Made by a program: the position numbers and the translations under genes
Shown here: positions 1-5,147 of the stretch, in pieces
How the letters are laid out: each line of letters starts with the position of its first letter
How positions within the stretch are numbered: the stretch's first letter is position 1
Assembly (NCBI GenBank): GCA_002395225.1
Contig: DGWH01000052.1
Span: 2,658-8,745 of the forward strand
Source: Christensenella sp. UBA4263
GTDB taxonomy: Bacteria > Bacillota > Clostridia > Christensenellales > Aristaeellaceae
DNA length: 6,088 nucleotides
Reading direction: 5' to 3'
Notes under the pieces: generated by a model
Database searches by the model: none
What the model saw: the letters and a program-made list of their open reading frames with translations, nothing else
Told to the model about the DNA's origin: nothing

Positions 1-559
1 CGTTCTGCAGCATGTCCTCCAGATTGACCAGATCACAGTTGTGCATATGCTGGGCATAATAATCACTGTCATGGAAATGAATAATGCCGGCATTATGGGC
101 CTCAACGATGTCCTGGGGCAGCAGAATACGTTCTGTCAGGTCACGGCTGACCTCACCGGCGATGTAATCGCGCTGCGTGGAATTGACAATGGGGTTCTTG
201 TTGGCATTCTCCTGCTTGGCCTCTTCGTTGTTGCACTCGATCAGCGAGAGAATGCGGTCATCCGTGGTATTGCTCCGACGGATCAGTGAGCGGGTATACC
301 GGTAGGTGATGTAGTGCTTGGCCACCTCAAAGGCGCCGTGGGCCATGATCTGGTCCTCAACAAAGTCCTGGATTTCCTCGACGGTAGGGGTCCGGTTCAG
401 CTGTTCACAGGAAAGAATGACCGCATCTGAAATCCGGCTGATCTGAACCTCCGTCATACGATATTTCGATTCGACGGTACTGTTGGCTTTACGTATGGCA
501 TTGATAATTTTTTCCTGGTCAAAGACCTCTTCGGCACCATTACGTTTGATAATTTTCAT
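1..559 (-). CDS. nrdD: Anaerobic ribonucleoside-triphosphate reductase, N-terminal part (cut by window edge)
   Basis: Class III ribonucleotide reductase, a cytoplasmic glycyl-radical enzyme that reduces ribonucleoside triphosphates to dNTPs without oxygen after activation by the radical-SAM partner NrdG. The visible 186 residues start MKIIKRNGAEEVFDQEKI, a classic ATP-cone domain (about residues 1-92) that senses ATP/dATP and controls activity. The catalytic domain begins after it, with the conserved NrdD stretch HFHDSDYY (161-168) followed by HMHNC (171-175). The active-site cysteines, zinc-binding region and C-terminal glycyl-radical loop lie beyond the left edge, so they cannot be judged, nor can an adjacent nrdG. 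The ATG at 559 is chosen because a GAGGGG Shine-Dalgarno lies 10 nt upstream (570-575) and the ATP cone starts directly at this Met. A strong promoter and NrdR-like boxes lie upstream. Family assignment is firm. Confidence 0.95.
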   Translation of the reverse strand, partial: MKIIKRNGAEEVFDQEKIINAIRKANSTVESKYRMTEVQISRISDAVILSCEQLNRTPTVEEIQDFVEDQIMAHGAFEVAKHYITYRYTRSLIRRSNTTDDRILSLIECNNEEAKQENANKNPIVNSTQRDYIAGEVSRDLTERILLPQDIVEAHNAGIIHFHDSDYYAQHMHNCDLVNLEDMLQN

Positions 560-577
560 GCTTCCCAATCCCCTCGT

Positions 578-593
578 ATACTATATGTTGTGG
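578..593. promoter_or_regulatory. NrdR box 1 (promoter-proximal to nrdD ATG)
   Basis: ATACTATATGTTGTGG matches the palindromic NrdR consensus ACACWATATATWGTGT (recalled from the literature) at 13 of 16 positions. It lies 18 nt upstream of the nrdD ATG and downstream of the predicted transcription start. NrdR is the zinc-ribbon/ATP-cone repressor of ribonucleotide reductase genes and usually binds a tandem pair of boxes; the partner starts 32 bp away at 610. Confidence 0.75.
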
Positions 594-609
594 TTTGCGG
601 CAAATGCAG

Positions 610-625
610 ACACATTATATGCCCC
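610..625. promoter_or_regulatory. NrdR box 2 (overlaps nrdD -10)
   Basis: ACACATTATATGCCCC has one good half-site (ACAC plus AT-rich core) and a degenerate other half, matching the recalled consensus at about 10 of 16 positions. Its start is 32 bp from box 1, about three helical turns, which is the usual spacing of paired NrdR boxes. It covers the -10 hexamer (614-619), so bound NrdR would block RNA polymerase. Alone the match is weak; the spacing and position support it. Confidence 0.6.
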
Positions 626-642
626 GAACTGCGTTCTGTCAA
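614..642 (-). promoter_or_regulatory. nrdD sigma-A promoter
   Basis: Read on the minus strand this is TTGACA (637-642), a 17-bp spacer and TATAAT (614-619), a perfect match to the housekeeping consensus. Transcription would start near 606-608, giving a leader of about 48 nt before the nrdD ATG at 559. So strong a core promoter is expected to need repression, which fits the overlapping NrdR boxes. Confidence 0.85.
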
Positions 643-704
643 GGAAGTTTCGGATTTTCGGAAAAAGAACCGTTCCAAAGTTCCCGAACGCAGCCGGGGC
701 ATAT
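617..704. repeat. Long imperfect inverted repeat over the nrdD promoter
   Basis: Arms 617-636 and 686-704 are complementary over 8 + 9 bp, interrupted only by a TT-versus-C difference. Pairing resumes inward: 643-646 with 681-684, 648-650 with 677-679, then weaker pairs to about 654/673. The whole forms an imperfect hairpin of about 88 nt centred near 660. The left arm includes the -10 element and ends just before the -35. It has no T-run on either side, so it is not an ordinary terminator. It could be a decayed miniature inverted-repeat element, or a leader structure in any transcript starting upstream. Confidence 0.65.
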
Positions 705-737
705 TTCAAATAGCGTTTCATCAGCGCAACGTTCTCT

Positions 738-766
738 ATTATAGTTTCAGCGTCAGAAAAATACAA
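738..766 (-). promoter_or_regulatory. Possible distal nrdD promoter
   Basis: On the minus strand a perfect TATAAT (738-743) follows TTGTAT (761-766, only the TTG matching consensus) at 17 bp. A transcript from about 731 would read through the long inverted repeat and the main nrdD promoter. The -35 is weak, and AT-rich spacer DNA gives such matches by chance. Confidence 0.35.
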
Positions 767-833
767 CTGGAAAATTTTGTTTTCTGTCGGTTTTCCGATT
801 TGCCCAACTCGCATCCACAATTTTCTACTTGAC

Positions 834-865
834 AAAAAGCTGCACCCGGCACAGGCCGGGTGCAG
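834..865 (-). terminator. Rho-independent terminator of gltX
   Basis: A perfect 10-bp GC-rich stem (TGCACCCGGC at 841-850 with GCCGGGTGCA at 855-864, extended by the pair 840/865) encloses a 4-nt loop. On the minus strand it is followed by TTTTT (834-838). It begins 14 nt past the gltX stop codon, exactly where an intrinsic terminator should be, and isolates gltX from nrdD. Confidence 0.93.
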
Positions 866-878
866 GATAGAGAAGAGA

Positions 879-2336
879 TCAGCCGAGGGCGGCCATGGAA
901 TCGTGGAGCCGCTGCAGGGTCGTTTCGCGTCCCAGCAGATAGGCCATTTCAAAGGCGCCGCCGGGCGTTGCCGCCTGGCCGGTGATGGCGATGCGGAGCG
1001 GCCACAGAACCTGACTGGTCTTCATGCCGGACTCCGGAATGGCCGCCATGATGGTGTCATGCAGACAGGTTTCGGTCCATTCAGGGATGGAGGTCAGAAT
1101 CGGCTCGACGAAGGCGAGGGCCTGACGAGCCACGTCCGGGGTGGTTTTGCTCTTTTTGTTGACATACAGGTCGGTTTCAAAGGCCGGCATTTCCGCCAGG
1201 AAACGAACCATGTCGGGCAGCTGGGAGAATACCTCCGTGCGTCCCTGGAGGAGTTCGCAAAGACGGGCAAAGTCGATGCGGGCAGGATCCAGAACCTGGG
1301 CAAGCCAGGGTGCGGCCAGCTCGGCGTAGCGTTCCGGGGACAGCTCGCGGATGTAATGGGCGTTGAAATAGGTCAGCTTGTTCATGTCGAAGATGGCCGG
1401 ACTCTTGTTGAGGCCGCGCTCATCGAACAGGCGGATCAGGTCATCCTTGCTGAAGAATTCCTCGTTGGTATCCTTCGGCGCCCAACCGAGCAGCGCGATG
1501 AAGTTGATGATGGCCTCTTTCAGATAGCCCTGTGCCAGCAGGTCCTCAAAGGACGGATCGCCGTAGCGCTTGGAAAGCTTGCGGGTGCTGTCTTTCATGA
1601 CCGGCGGCAGATGCAGGTAAAGGGGCGGCTGCCAGCCAAAGGCCTCGTAAAGCAGATTGTACTTGGGCGCGGAGGAGAGGTATTCGGTGCCGCGGGTGAC
1701 GTGGGTGATGGCCATCAGGTGATCATCCACGACGTTGGCGAAGTTATAGGTGGGCAGGCCGTCGGCCTTGAGGAGCACGTTGTCATCCAGCGTGTCGCAG
1801 TCCACCTCGACATGACCGTACAGGAGGTCGTCGAATCCGGCCTTGCCGGTGGTGGGCACGTTCTGGCGGATGACATAGGACTCGCCGGCTGCAATGCGGC
1901 GCTTGGCTTCCTCGAGGCTGACCTCGTGGAGGCACTTCTTGTTGTATTTCCAGGTAATGCCCTTGGCCTCGGCTTCTTTGCGCTGCTGATCCAGATCCTC
2001 CTTGGTGCAGAAGCAGCAGTAGGCATGGCCGGATTCCACCAGCTGCCAGGCGTATTTGGGGTAGAGATCCCGGCGCTGTGTCTGAATGTACGGGCCGTAA
2101 TCGCCACCGACATCCGGACCTTCGTCATAGTCAAGGCCGGCCTCGTGCATGGACTTGTAGATGAGATCCACGGCACCCGGAACCTCGCGCTCCTGATCCG
2201 TGTCCTCAATGCGCAGGATGAACTTGCCGCCGTGCTTGCGTGCAAGCAGATAGGTATAAAGTGCCGTGCGGAGGCCGCCCAGGTGGAGATAACCGGTAGG
2301 GCTGGGCGCAAAGCGTGTACGAACTACATCTGACAT
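879..2336 (-). CDS. gltX: Glutamyl-tRNA synthetase
   Basis: Class I aminoacyl-tRNA synthetase that attaches glutamate to tRNA(Glu), and in some bacteria also to tRNA(Gln); cytoplasmic. The 485-residue product has the usual bacterial GluRS length. Visible features in order: the Rossmann-fold start RFAPSPTGYLHLGG with the HIGH-type motif at 18-21; a zinc site CxC-x24-CxH (C108, C110, C135, H137); the ADGLPTYNFANVVDDH stretch near 191-206; the KMSKS-type loop KLSKR (253-257); and the helical anticodon-binding C-terminal third. The ATG at 2336 is preferred over the in-frame GTG at 2345 because an AAAGGTG Shine-Dalgarno sits 6 nt before it and overlaps the GTG. It lies downstream of glnS with a hairpin terminator between. 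Whether it discriminates against tRNA(Gln) cannot be read by eye, though a GlnRS next door suggests it does. Confidence 0.97.
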   Translation of the reverse strand: MSDVVRTRFAPSPTGYLHLGGLRTALYTYLLARKHGGKFILRIEDTDQEREVPGAVDLIYKSMHEAGLDYDEGPDVGGDYGPYIQTQRRDLYPKYAWQLVESGHAYCCFCTKEDLDQQRKEAEAKGITWKYNKKCLHEVSLEEAKRRIAAGESYVIRQNVPTTGKAGFDDLLYGHVEVDCDTLDDNVLLKADGLPTYNFANVVDDHLMAITHVTRGTEYLSSAPKYNLLYEAFGWQPPLYLHLPPVMKDSTRKLSKRYGDPSFEDLLAQGYLKEAIINFIALLGWAPKDTNEEFFSKDDLIRLFDERGLNKSPAIFDMNKLTYFNAHYIRELSPERYAELAAPWLAQVLDPARIDFARLCELLQGRTEVFSQLPDMVRFLAEMPAFETDLYVNKKSKTTPDVARQALAFVEPILTSIPEWTETCLHDTIMAAIPESGMKTSQVLWPLRIAITGQAATPGGAFEMAYLLGRETTLQRLHDSMAALG

Positions 2337-2342
2337 AACGGT

Positions 2343-2349
2343 CACCTTT
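2343..2349 (-). promoter_or_regulatory. gltX ribosome-binding site (decides the start)
   Basis: AAAGGTG on the minus strand lies 6 nt before the ATG at 2336. Its final GTG is itself an in-frame start candidate (2345), but that codon has no purine-rich site upstream, so the ATG is the supported start. Confidence 0.8.
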
Positions 2350-2375
2350 CATAATGAAAATGAGTGGGATTTACA

Positions 2376-2402
2376 GAAAAGAAGGGAAGCATTGGGCTTC
2401 CC
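2376..2402 (-). terminator. Terminator or attenuator between glnS and gltX
   Basis: A 7-bp perfect stem GGGAAGC/GCTTCCC (2396-2402 and 2384-2390) with a 5-nt loop is followed on the minus strand by TTCTTTT. It begins about 10 nt beyond the glnS stop. I see no good promoter between it and gltX (2337-2375), so gltX is either fed by partial read-through or uses a promoter inside the 3' end of glnS. Confidence 0.8.
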
Positions 2403-2412
2403 CAGAAAAAGC

Positions 2413-4110
2413 TTATTCCGGTTTGTAACTGTCCTTGAGGGGGACAACGCGGTTGAAGACGGCGAGGGAATCGGTTGAATCCTTGTCCTTGCAGAAATAG
2501 CCCATGCGCAGGAACTGGAAGCTTTCGCCGACAGAGGCCTGTGCAAGCCAGGGCTCCGCATAACCATGCACCACCTTCAGGGAATCCGGATTCAGGCGGC
2601 GCAGGAAATCGGGACCATTCGTCTGGGCTTCGGACTCGGAATCATCCTCGGCATCCACTTCGGTTTCCCCGGCGTCATCCAGCACCAGTGAATCGTAGAG
2701 ACGTCCCTCAAAGGGGATGGACTGAGCCGCGCTGACCCAGTGAATCGTGCCCTTGACCTTGCGGTCCGCACCGGCGCTGCCAGAACGGCTCTCGGGATCA
2801 ATGGTGCAGTAAAGGCAGGTGACGTTTCCGTCCGCATCCACATCATAGCGCTCGCAGCGGATGATGTACGCGCCCTTCAGGCGGACCTCACCATCCGGCT
2901 TGAGACGGAAGAACTTCTTCGGCGCATCAATCATGAAATCTTCCCGCTCAATATAGATCTCGCGGGTAAAGGGAACCTCATGGGTGCCCATTTCCGGATG
3001 CTTCGGGTGATTCTCAATGGTGCACATCTCGCAGGTTCCCTCGGGAACATTGGTCAGGACGACCCTGACCGGATCCAGCACCGCCATGGCGCGCATGGCC
3101 TTTTCATTGAGATCGTTCCGGACGCAGTAATCCAGCAGGCGGCAGTCCACCACCGAGTCCGCCTTGGAAACACCGACACGGTCGATGAAATCCCGGACAG
3201 CGGGGGAGGTGAAGCCGCGGCGGCGCATGCCGGCCAGGGTGGGCATACGGGGATCGTCCCAGCCGGAGACGTATCCGCCCTCCACCAGGGCACGGAGGAG
3301 CCGCTTGCTCATGACCGTGTTGGTCAGATTCAGACGGGCAAACTCGATCTGACGGGGCTTCTGTTCAAAGCCGCAGACCTCAATGACCCAGTTGTACAGG
3401 GGACGGTGAATCTCATACTCAAGGGAACACAGGGAATGGGTCACGCCCTCCAGCGCGTCACCGATGGGGTGAGCAAAATCGTACATGGGATAGATGCACC
3501 ATTTGTCACCGGTCCGGTGATGATGCGCATACTTGATGCGGTAGATGGTGGGGTCGCGCATGTTGATATTGGGCGAGGCCATGTCAATCTTGGCGCGCAG
3601 CACATGGGATCCCTCCGGAAACTCGCCGTTTTTCATCCGCAGGAACAGATCCATGTTCTCCTCCGGCGTGCGGTCACGATAGGGGGAGTTCTTTCCGGGC
3701 TCGGTCAGCGTTCCCCGGTAAGCGCGGATCTCTTCCTTGGAAAGATCATCCACATAGGCCAGTCCCCGCCGGATCAGATCAAGCGCATACGCATAGATCT
3801 GGTCATACTGCTCGGATGCATAGTAGACGTTGCCGTATTCAAATCCCAGCCAGTGGATGTCATCCATAATGGCATCGACGAATTCTTCCTTTTCCTTGGT
3901 GGGATTGGTATCATCAAAGCGCAGGTTGCATACACCGCCGAACTTTTCCGCGGTCAGGAAATCGACGGTCAGGGCTTTTACGTGGCCAATATGCAGGTAA
4001 CCGTTCGGCTCCGGAGGGAAACGCGTCTGGACGCGGCCGTTGTTCTTGCCCTCGGCCAGATCCTCTTTGATTGCTTCCCAGATAAAATTGGTACGTTCAT
4101 TCTCAGCCAT
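2413..4110 (-). CDS. glnS: Glutaminyl-tRNA synthetase
   Basis: Class I synthetase that joins glutamine directly to tRNA(Gln) in the cytoplasm. The 565-residue product is close to the 554 of E. coli GlnRS. It shows PPEPNGYLHIGH with HIGH at 40-43, RFDDTNP with D66 and the Y210/H214 pair in the amino-acid pocket (E. coli D66 and Y211), the KMSKS-type VMSKR at 266-270, and then the two beta-barrel anticodon-binding domains ending SFQFLRMGYFC...VFNRVVPLKD. An acidic segment at about 478-499 (DNA 2614-2679) makes the second barrel some 15 residues longer than in E. coli. There is no fused YqeY domain, unlike some clostridial GlnRS proteins. The ATG at 4110 has GAGGTG 6 nt upstream; the in-frame GTG at 4128 lacks one. 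It has its own promoter and a short leader with no room for a T-box. Confidence 0.97.
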   Translation of the reverse strand: MAENERTNFIWEAIKEDLAEGKNNGRVQTRFPPEPNGYLHIGHVKALTVDFLTAEKFGGVCNLRFDDTNPTKEKEEFVDAIMDDIHWLGFEYGNVYYASEQYDQIYAYALDLIRRGLAYVDDLSKEEIRAYRGTLTEPGKNSPYRDRTPEENMDLFLRMKNGEFPEGSHVLRAKIDMASPNINMRDPTIYRIKYAHHHRTGDKWCIYPMYDFAHPIGDALEGVTHSLCSLEYEIHRPLYNWVIEVCGFEQKPRQIEFARLNLTNTVMSKRLLRALVEGGYVSGWDDPRMPTLAGMRRRGFTSPAVRDFIDRVGVSKADSVVDCRLLDYCVRNDLNEKAMRAMAVLDPVRVVLTNVPEGTCEMCTIENHPKHPEMGTHEVPFTREIYIEREDFMIDAPKKFFRLKPDGEVRLKGAYIIRCERYDVDADGNVTCLYCTIDPESRSGSAGADRKVKGTIHWVSAAQSIPFEGRLYDSLVLDDAGETEVDAEDDSESEAQTNGPDFLRRLNPDSLKVVHGYAEPWLAQASVGESFQFLRMGYFCKDKDSTDSLAVFNRVVPLKDSYKPE

Positions 4111-4116
4111 AACTTT

Positions 4117-4122
4117 CACCTC
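4117..4122 (-). promoter_or_regulatory. glnS ribosome-binding site (decides the start)
   Basis: GAGGTG on the minus strand lies 6 nt before the ATG at 4110, which begins MAENERTNF, the point where the GlnRS family sequence starts. The upstream GTG at 4128 would add six residues of no family character. Confidence 0.85.
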
Positions 4123-4151
4123 AAACACACAGATACTTAAGACAGCTTGAA

Positions 4152-4180
4152 ATTATACATGATCATGTACATTCGCGCAA
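4152..4180 (-). promoter_or_regulatory. glnS promoter
   Basis: On the minus strand a perfect TATAAT (4152-4157) follows TTGCGC (4175-4180, a poor -35) at 17 bp. Transcription would start near 4145, giving a leader of about 35 nt. The weak -35, together with the palindrome in the spacer, suggests that a DNA-binding protein modulates this promoter. Confidence 0.7.
4156..4169. promoter_or_regulatory. 14-bp perfect palindrome in the glnS promoter spacer
   Basis: TACATGATCATGTA is fully self-complementary. It fills most of the spacer and overlaps the first two bases of the minus-strand -10 hexamer. The position is typical of a repressor operator, but the binding protein is unknown and a chance palindrome cannot be excluded. 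Confidence 0.5.
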
Positions 4181-4288
4181 GCACTGATTTGTCTGCGAAA
4201 AAGACGCTTTGCTTTGCGGGGAAGGGGACAAAACAAAAAGAGACCACCTTTAGCGGGTGCAACTTAGGGATTTCATAATCCTGGAAAT

Positions 4289-4319
4289 ACGGCATAGTCG
4301 TGAAACGCGGCTATGCCGT
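4289..4319. repeat. 14-bp hairpin at the recombinase remnant's stop codon
   Basis: Arms 4289-4302 and 4306-4319 pair over 14 positions (12 Watson-Crick plus 2 G-T) around an AAA loop. The plus-strand side is followed by TTTTCTCTTCC, giving a terminator-like hairpin on that strand, although no plus-strand gene lies upstream. On the minus strand the remnant's TAG (4311-4313) is inside the right arm, so it could have been that gene's terminator, with a weak U-tract (ATTTCC). Confidence 0.7.
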
Positions 4320-4463
4320 TTTCTCTTCCTTCTGAGGCATCGGCGGCATGAACTCACCGATGCAGTTCCAAATGATACGGATGCGCTGAACGCGCCTGCC
4401 GTCAATGCGCTCCGCCTTGAAGACCATAATCTTTTCAACGAACTCCCTGATCAGCTCTGCGTT
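4311..4463 (-). pseudogene. C-terminal remnant of a large serine recombinase
   Basis: About 50 codons ending at TAG 4311-4313 translate to NAELIREFVEKIMVFKAE (first 18) and continue with IDGRRVQRIRIIWNCIGEF. This resembles the extreme C-terminus (DUF4368-type tail) of the large serine recombinases carried by clostridial transposons and integrative elements: a helix with 'REFVEKI.VFKAE' and a final strand with 'Q.I.I.WNCIGEF'. A complete protein would have some 500 residues or more, with the catalytic serine near the N-terminus. Upstream of about 4490 the frame runs antisense through the XRE gene and loses all family character, so the remainder is deleted or replaced. It has no start signal of its own. 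The identification rests on remembered family pattern and a short segment, so it is probable rather than certain. Confidence 0.6.
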
Positions 4464-4497
4464 TTGAAACACAGTATGGTAAATACCTGGTTTCCTC

Positions 4498-4526
4498 TTG
4501 AAATTGGCGGTTCTATAAAGTATAAC
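4498..4526 (+). promoter_or_regulatory. Promoter of the XRE regulator gene
   Basis: TTGAAA (4498-4503), a 17-bp spacer and TATAAC (4521-4526) each differ from the sigma-A consensus by one or two bases. The start would be near 4533. An AAAGGAG ribosome-binding site follows at 4544-4550, 10 nt before the ATG at 4561. Confidence 0.8.
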
Positions 4527-4560
4527 GAGTGAGAATAGAGTGGAAAGGAGTGCGAGGATC

Positions 4561-4986
4561 ATGTTTCCGGAGCGATTGAAGAAGTTGAGGAAAGAAAAAG
4601 GACTGACGCAGGTGACGCTGGCTGAGACGCTCGGTGTCTCCAAGGGAACCGTTGCCATGTGGGAAACGGGGAAACGTATGCCCGGTTTCGATATGCTGGC
4701 CCGGCTCAGTGAACTGTTCGACAAGCGCGTCGATTACATCATCGGCACTTCCGAAGACCACCGCTCCGCCACACTCACCGAAGAAGAGGTCGCCCAGCTT
4801 GGTGAATGGGCCGTTGAAGAGGGCTATGAAGATATGCTTCGTAAATATGCCTTACTCGATGAATACGGCAGGGCGGTTGTAGATTCCGTACTTCGAGCAG
4901 AGTTTAATAGGGCACAGGAGATGGGTACACTTAACAACGACCAGAGCATTTCTGTTTCTGTACGATCCAAGAGAACGGGTGAGTGA
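4561..4986 (+). CDS. XRE-family (Cro/C1-type) transcriptional regulator
   Basis: A 141-residue DNA-binding protein. Residues about 2-62 form a complete HTH_3 domain: MFPERLKKLRKEKGLTQ, then VTLAETLGVSKGTVAMWETGK with the helix-turn-helix, then the closing helices ending DYIIGTSED. The rest is acidic and helical, with a KYALLDEYGRAVVDSVL segment near 97-113 that resembles the oligomerisation tail of phage- and ICE-type repressors. ATG 4561 is chosen over an in-frame GTG at 4540 because AAAGGAG lies 10 nt before it and the HTH family starts at this Met. It is the only intact plus-strand gene, is transcribed divergently from glnS and convergently with pepF, and has its own promoter. Its natural partner (excisionase, integrase or toxin) is not visible. 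Likely a mobile-element repressor left behind; its target is unknown. Confidence 0.92.
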   Translation: MFPERLKKLRKEKGLTQVTLAETLGVSKGTVAMWETGKRMPGFDMLARLSELFDKRVDYIIGTSEDHRSATLTEEEVAQLGEWAVEEGYEDMLRKYALLDEYGRAVVDSVLRAEFNRAQEMGTLNNDQSISVSVRSKRTGE

Positions 4987-5147
4987 GTAATTTCCCCCTT
5001 CAGACGCAAATTGATACAATCAAACGATGCACCCTGACGGCTGGGTCTGGGTACATCGTTTGATTGTTCAAAATACGCTCAATTTTTTCTTTTCGTTTCC
5101 TCGCCACATTCAGGATGCAGCTGTCACAGAACAGAATATACCGAATG
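4987..5147. other. Convergent intergenic region between the XRE gene and pepF
   Basis: These 161 bases separate two converging genes. The notable structure is the inverted repeat at 5016-5067. A T6 run (5083-5088) lies on the plus strand 16 nt beyond it, too far for a textbook terminator. No gene is seen. A minus-strand frame through this stretch overlaps pepF out of frame and has no recognisable character. Confidence 0.7.
5016..5067. repeat. Perfect 14+14-bp inverted repeat between convergent genes
   Basis: ACAATCAAACGATG (5016-5029) is exactly complementary to CATCGTTTGATTGT (5054-5067). After one mismatch the pairing continues for 4 bp (5031-5034 with 5049-5052), leaving a 14-nt loop. It lies 29 nt past the XRE stop and 80 nt past the pepF stop, so a shared bidirectional terminator is the simplest reading. 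However, neither side has an adjacent T-run: the plus side reads TCAAAATACG and the minus side ATCAATTTGC. A mobile-element end or a protein-binding site is also possible. Confidence 0.75.

Larger units (their letters stand above)
560..878. other. Intergenic region between nrdD and gltX
   Basis: This 319-base stretch has no credible gene. From right to left (minus-strand sense) it holds the gltX terminator (834-865), a possible distal promoter (738-766), a long imperfect inverted repeat (617-704), the main nrdD promoter (614-642), two NrdR-like boxes (610-625 and 578-593) and the nrdD ribosome-binding site (570-575). Short open frames here on both strands lack Shine-Dalgarno sequences and recognisable protein character. 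The stretch is visibly more AT-rich than the flanking genes. Confidence 0.8.
4111..4560. other. Divergent intergenic region between glnS and the XRE gene
   Basis: This 450-base stretch has no intact gene. It holds the glnS ribosome-binding site and promoter with a 14-bp palindrome (4156-4169), a featureless part at about 4183-4288, a 14-bp hairpin (4289-4319), a serine-recombinase C-terminal remnant on the minus strand (4311-4463), and the XRE promoter (4498-4526). In the featureless part only a weak CACC/GGTG stem (around 4244-4258) with a T-rich minus-strand flank (4231-4239) is visible, too short to call a terminator. Confidence 0.7.

Noticed and set aside
581..952. Minus-strand open frame overlapping the gltX 3' end and the nrdD control region
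   Set aside because: It starts inside gltX in another frame and runs through the gltX terminator and the nrdD promoter; no family character.
777..2333. Long plus-strand open frame (518 codons) opposite gltX
   Set aside because: It is the antisense shadow of a well-supported GluRS gene, has no Shine-Dalgarno or family character, and is rich in low-complexity Gly/Val/Ala runs typical of a reversed GC-rich coding frame.
2740..4140. Long plus-strand open frame (466 codons) opposite glnS
   Set aside because: Antisense shadow of glnS. It begins inside that gene with no ribosome-binding site and resembles no known protein.
4111..4145. T-box or other riboswitch leader for glnS
   Set aside because: The predicted leader is only about 35 nt and shows no conserved T-box stem or anti-terminator.
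4244..4258. Short CACC/GGTG stem with a T-rich minus-strand flank
   Set aside because: Four base pairs are too few to call an intrinsic terminator, despite the TCTCTTTTTG that follows.
4257..4532. Plus-strand frame across the recombinase remnant
   Set aside because: It runs antisense to the recombinase-like tail, through a hairpin and into the XRE promoter, and has no ribosome-binding site.
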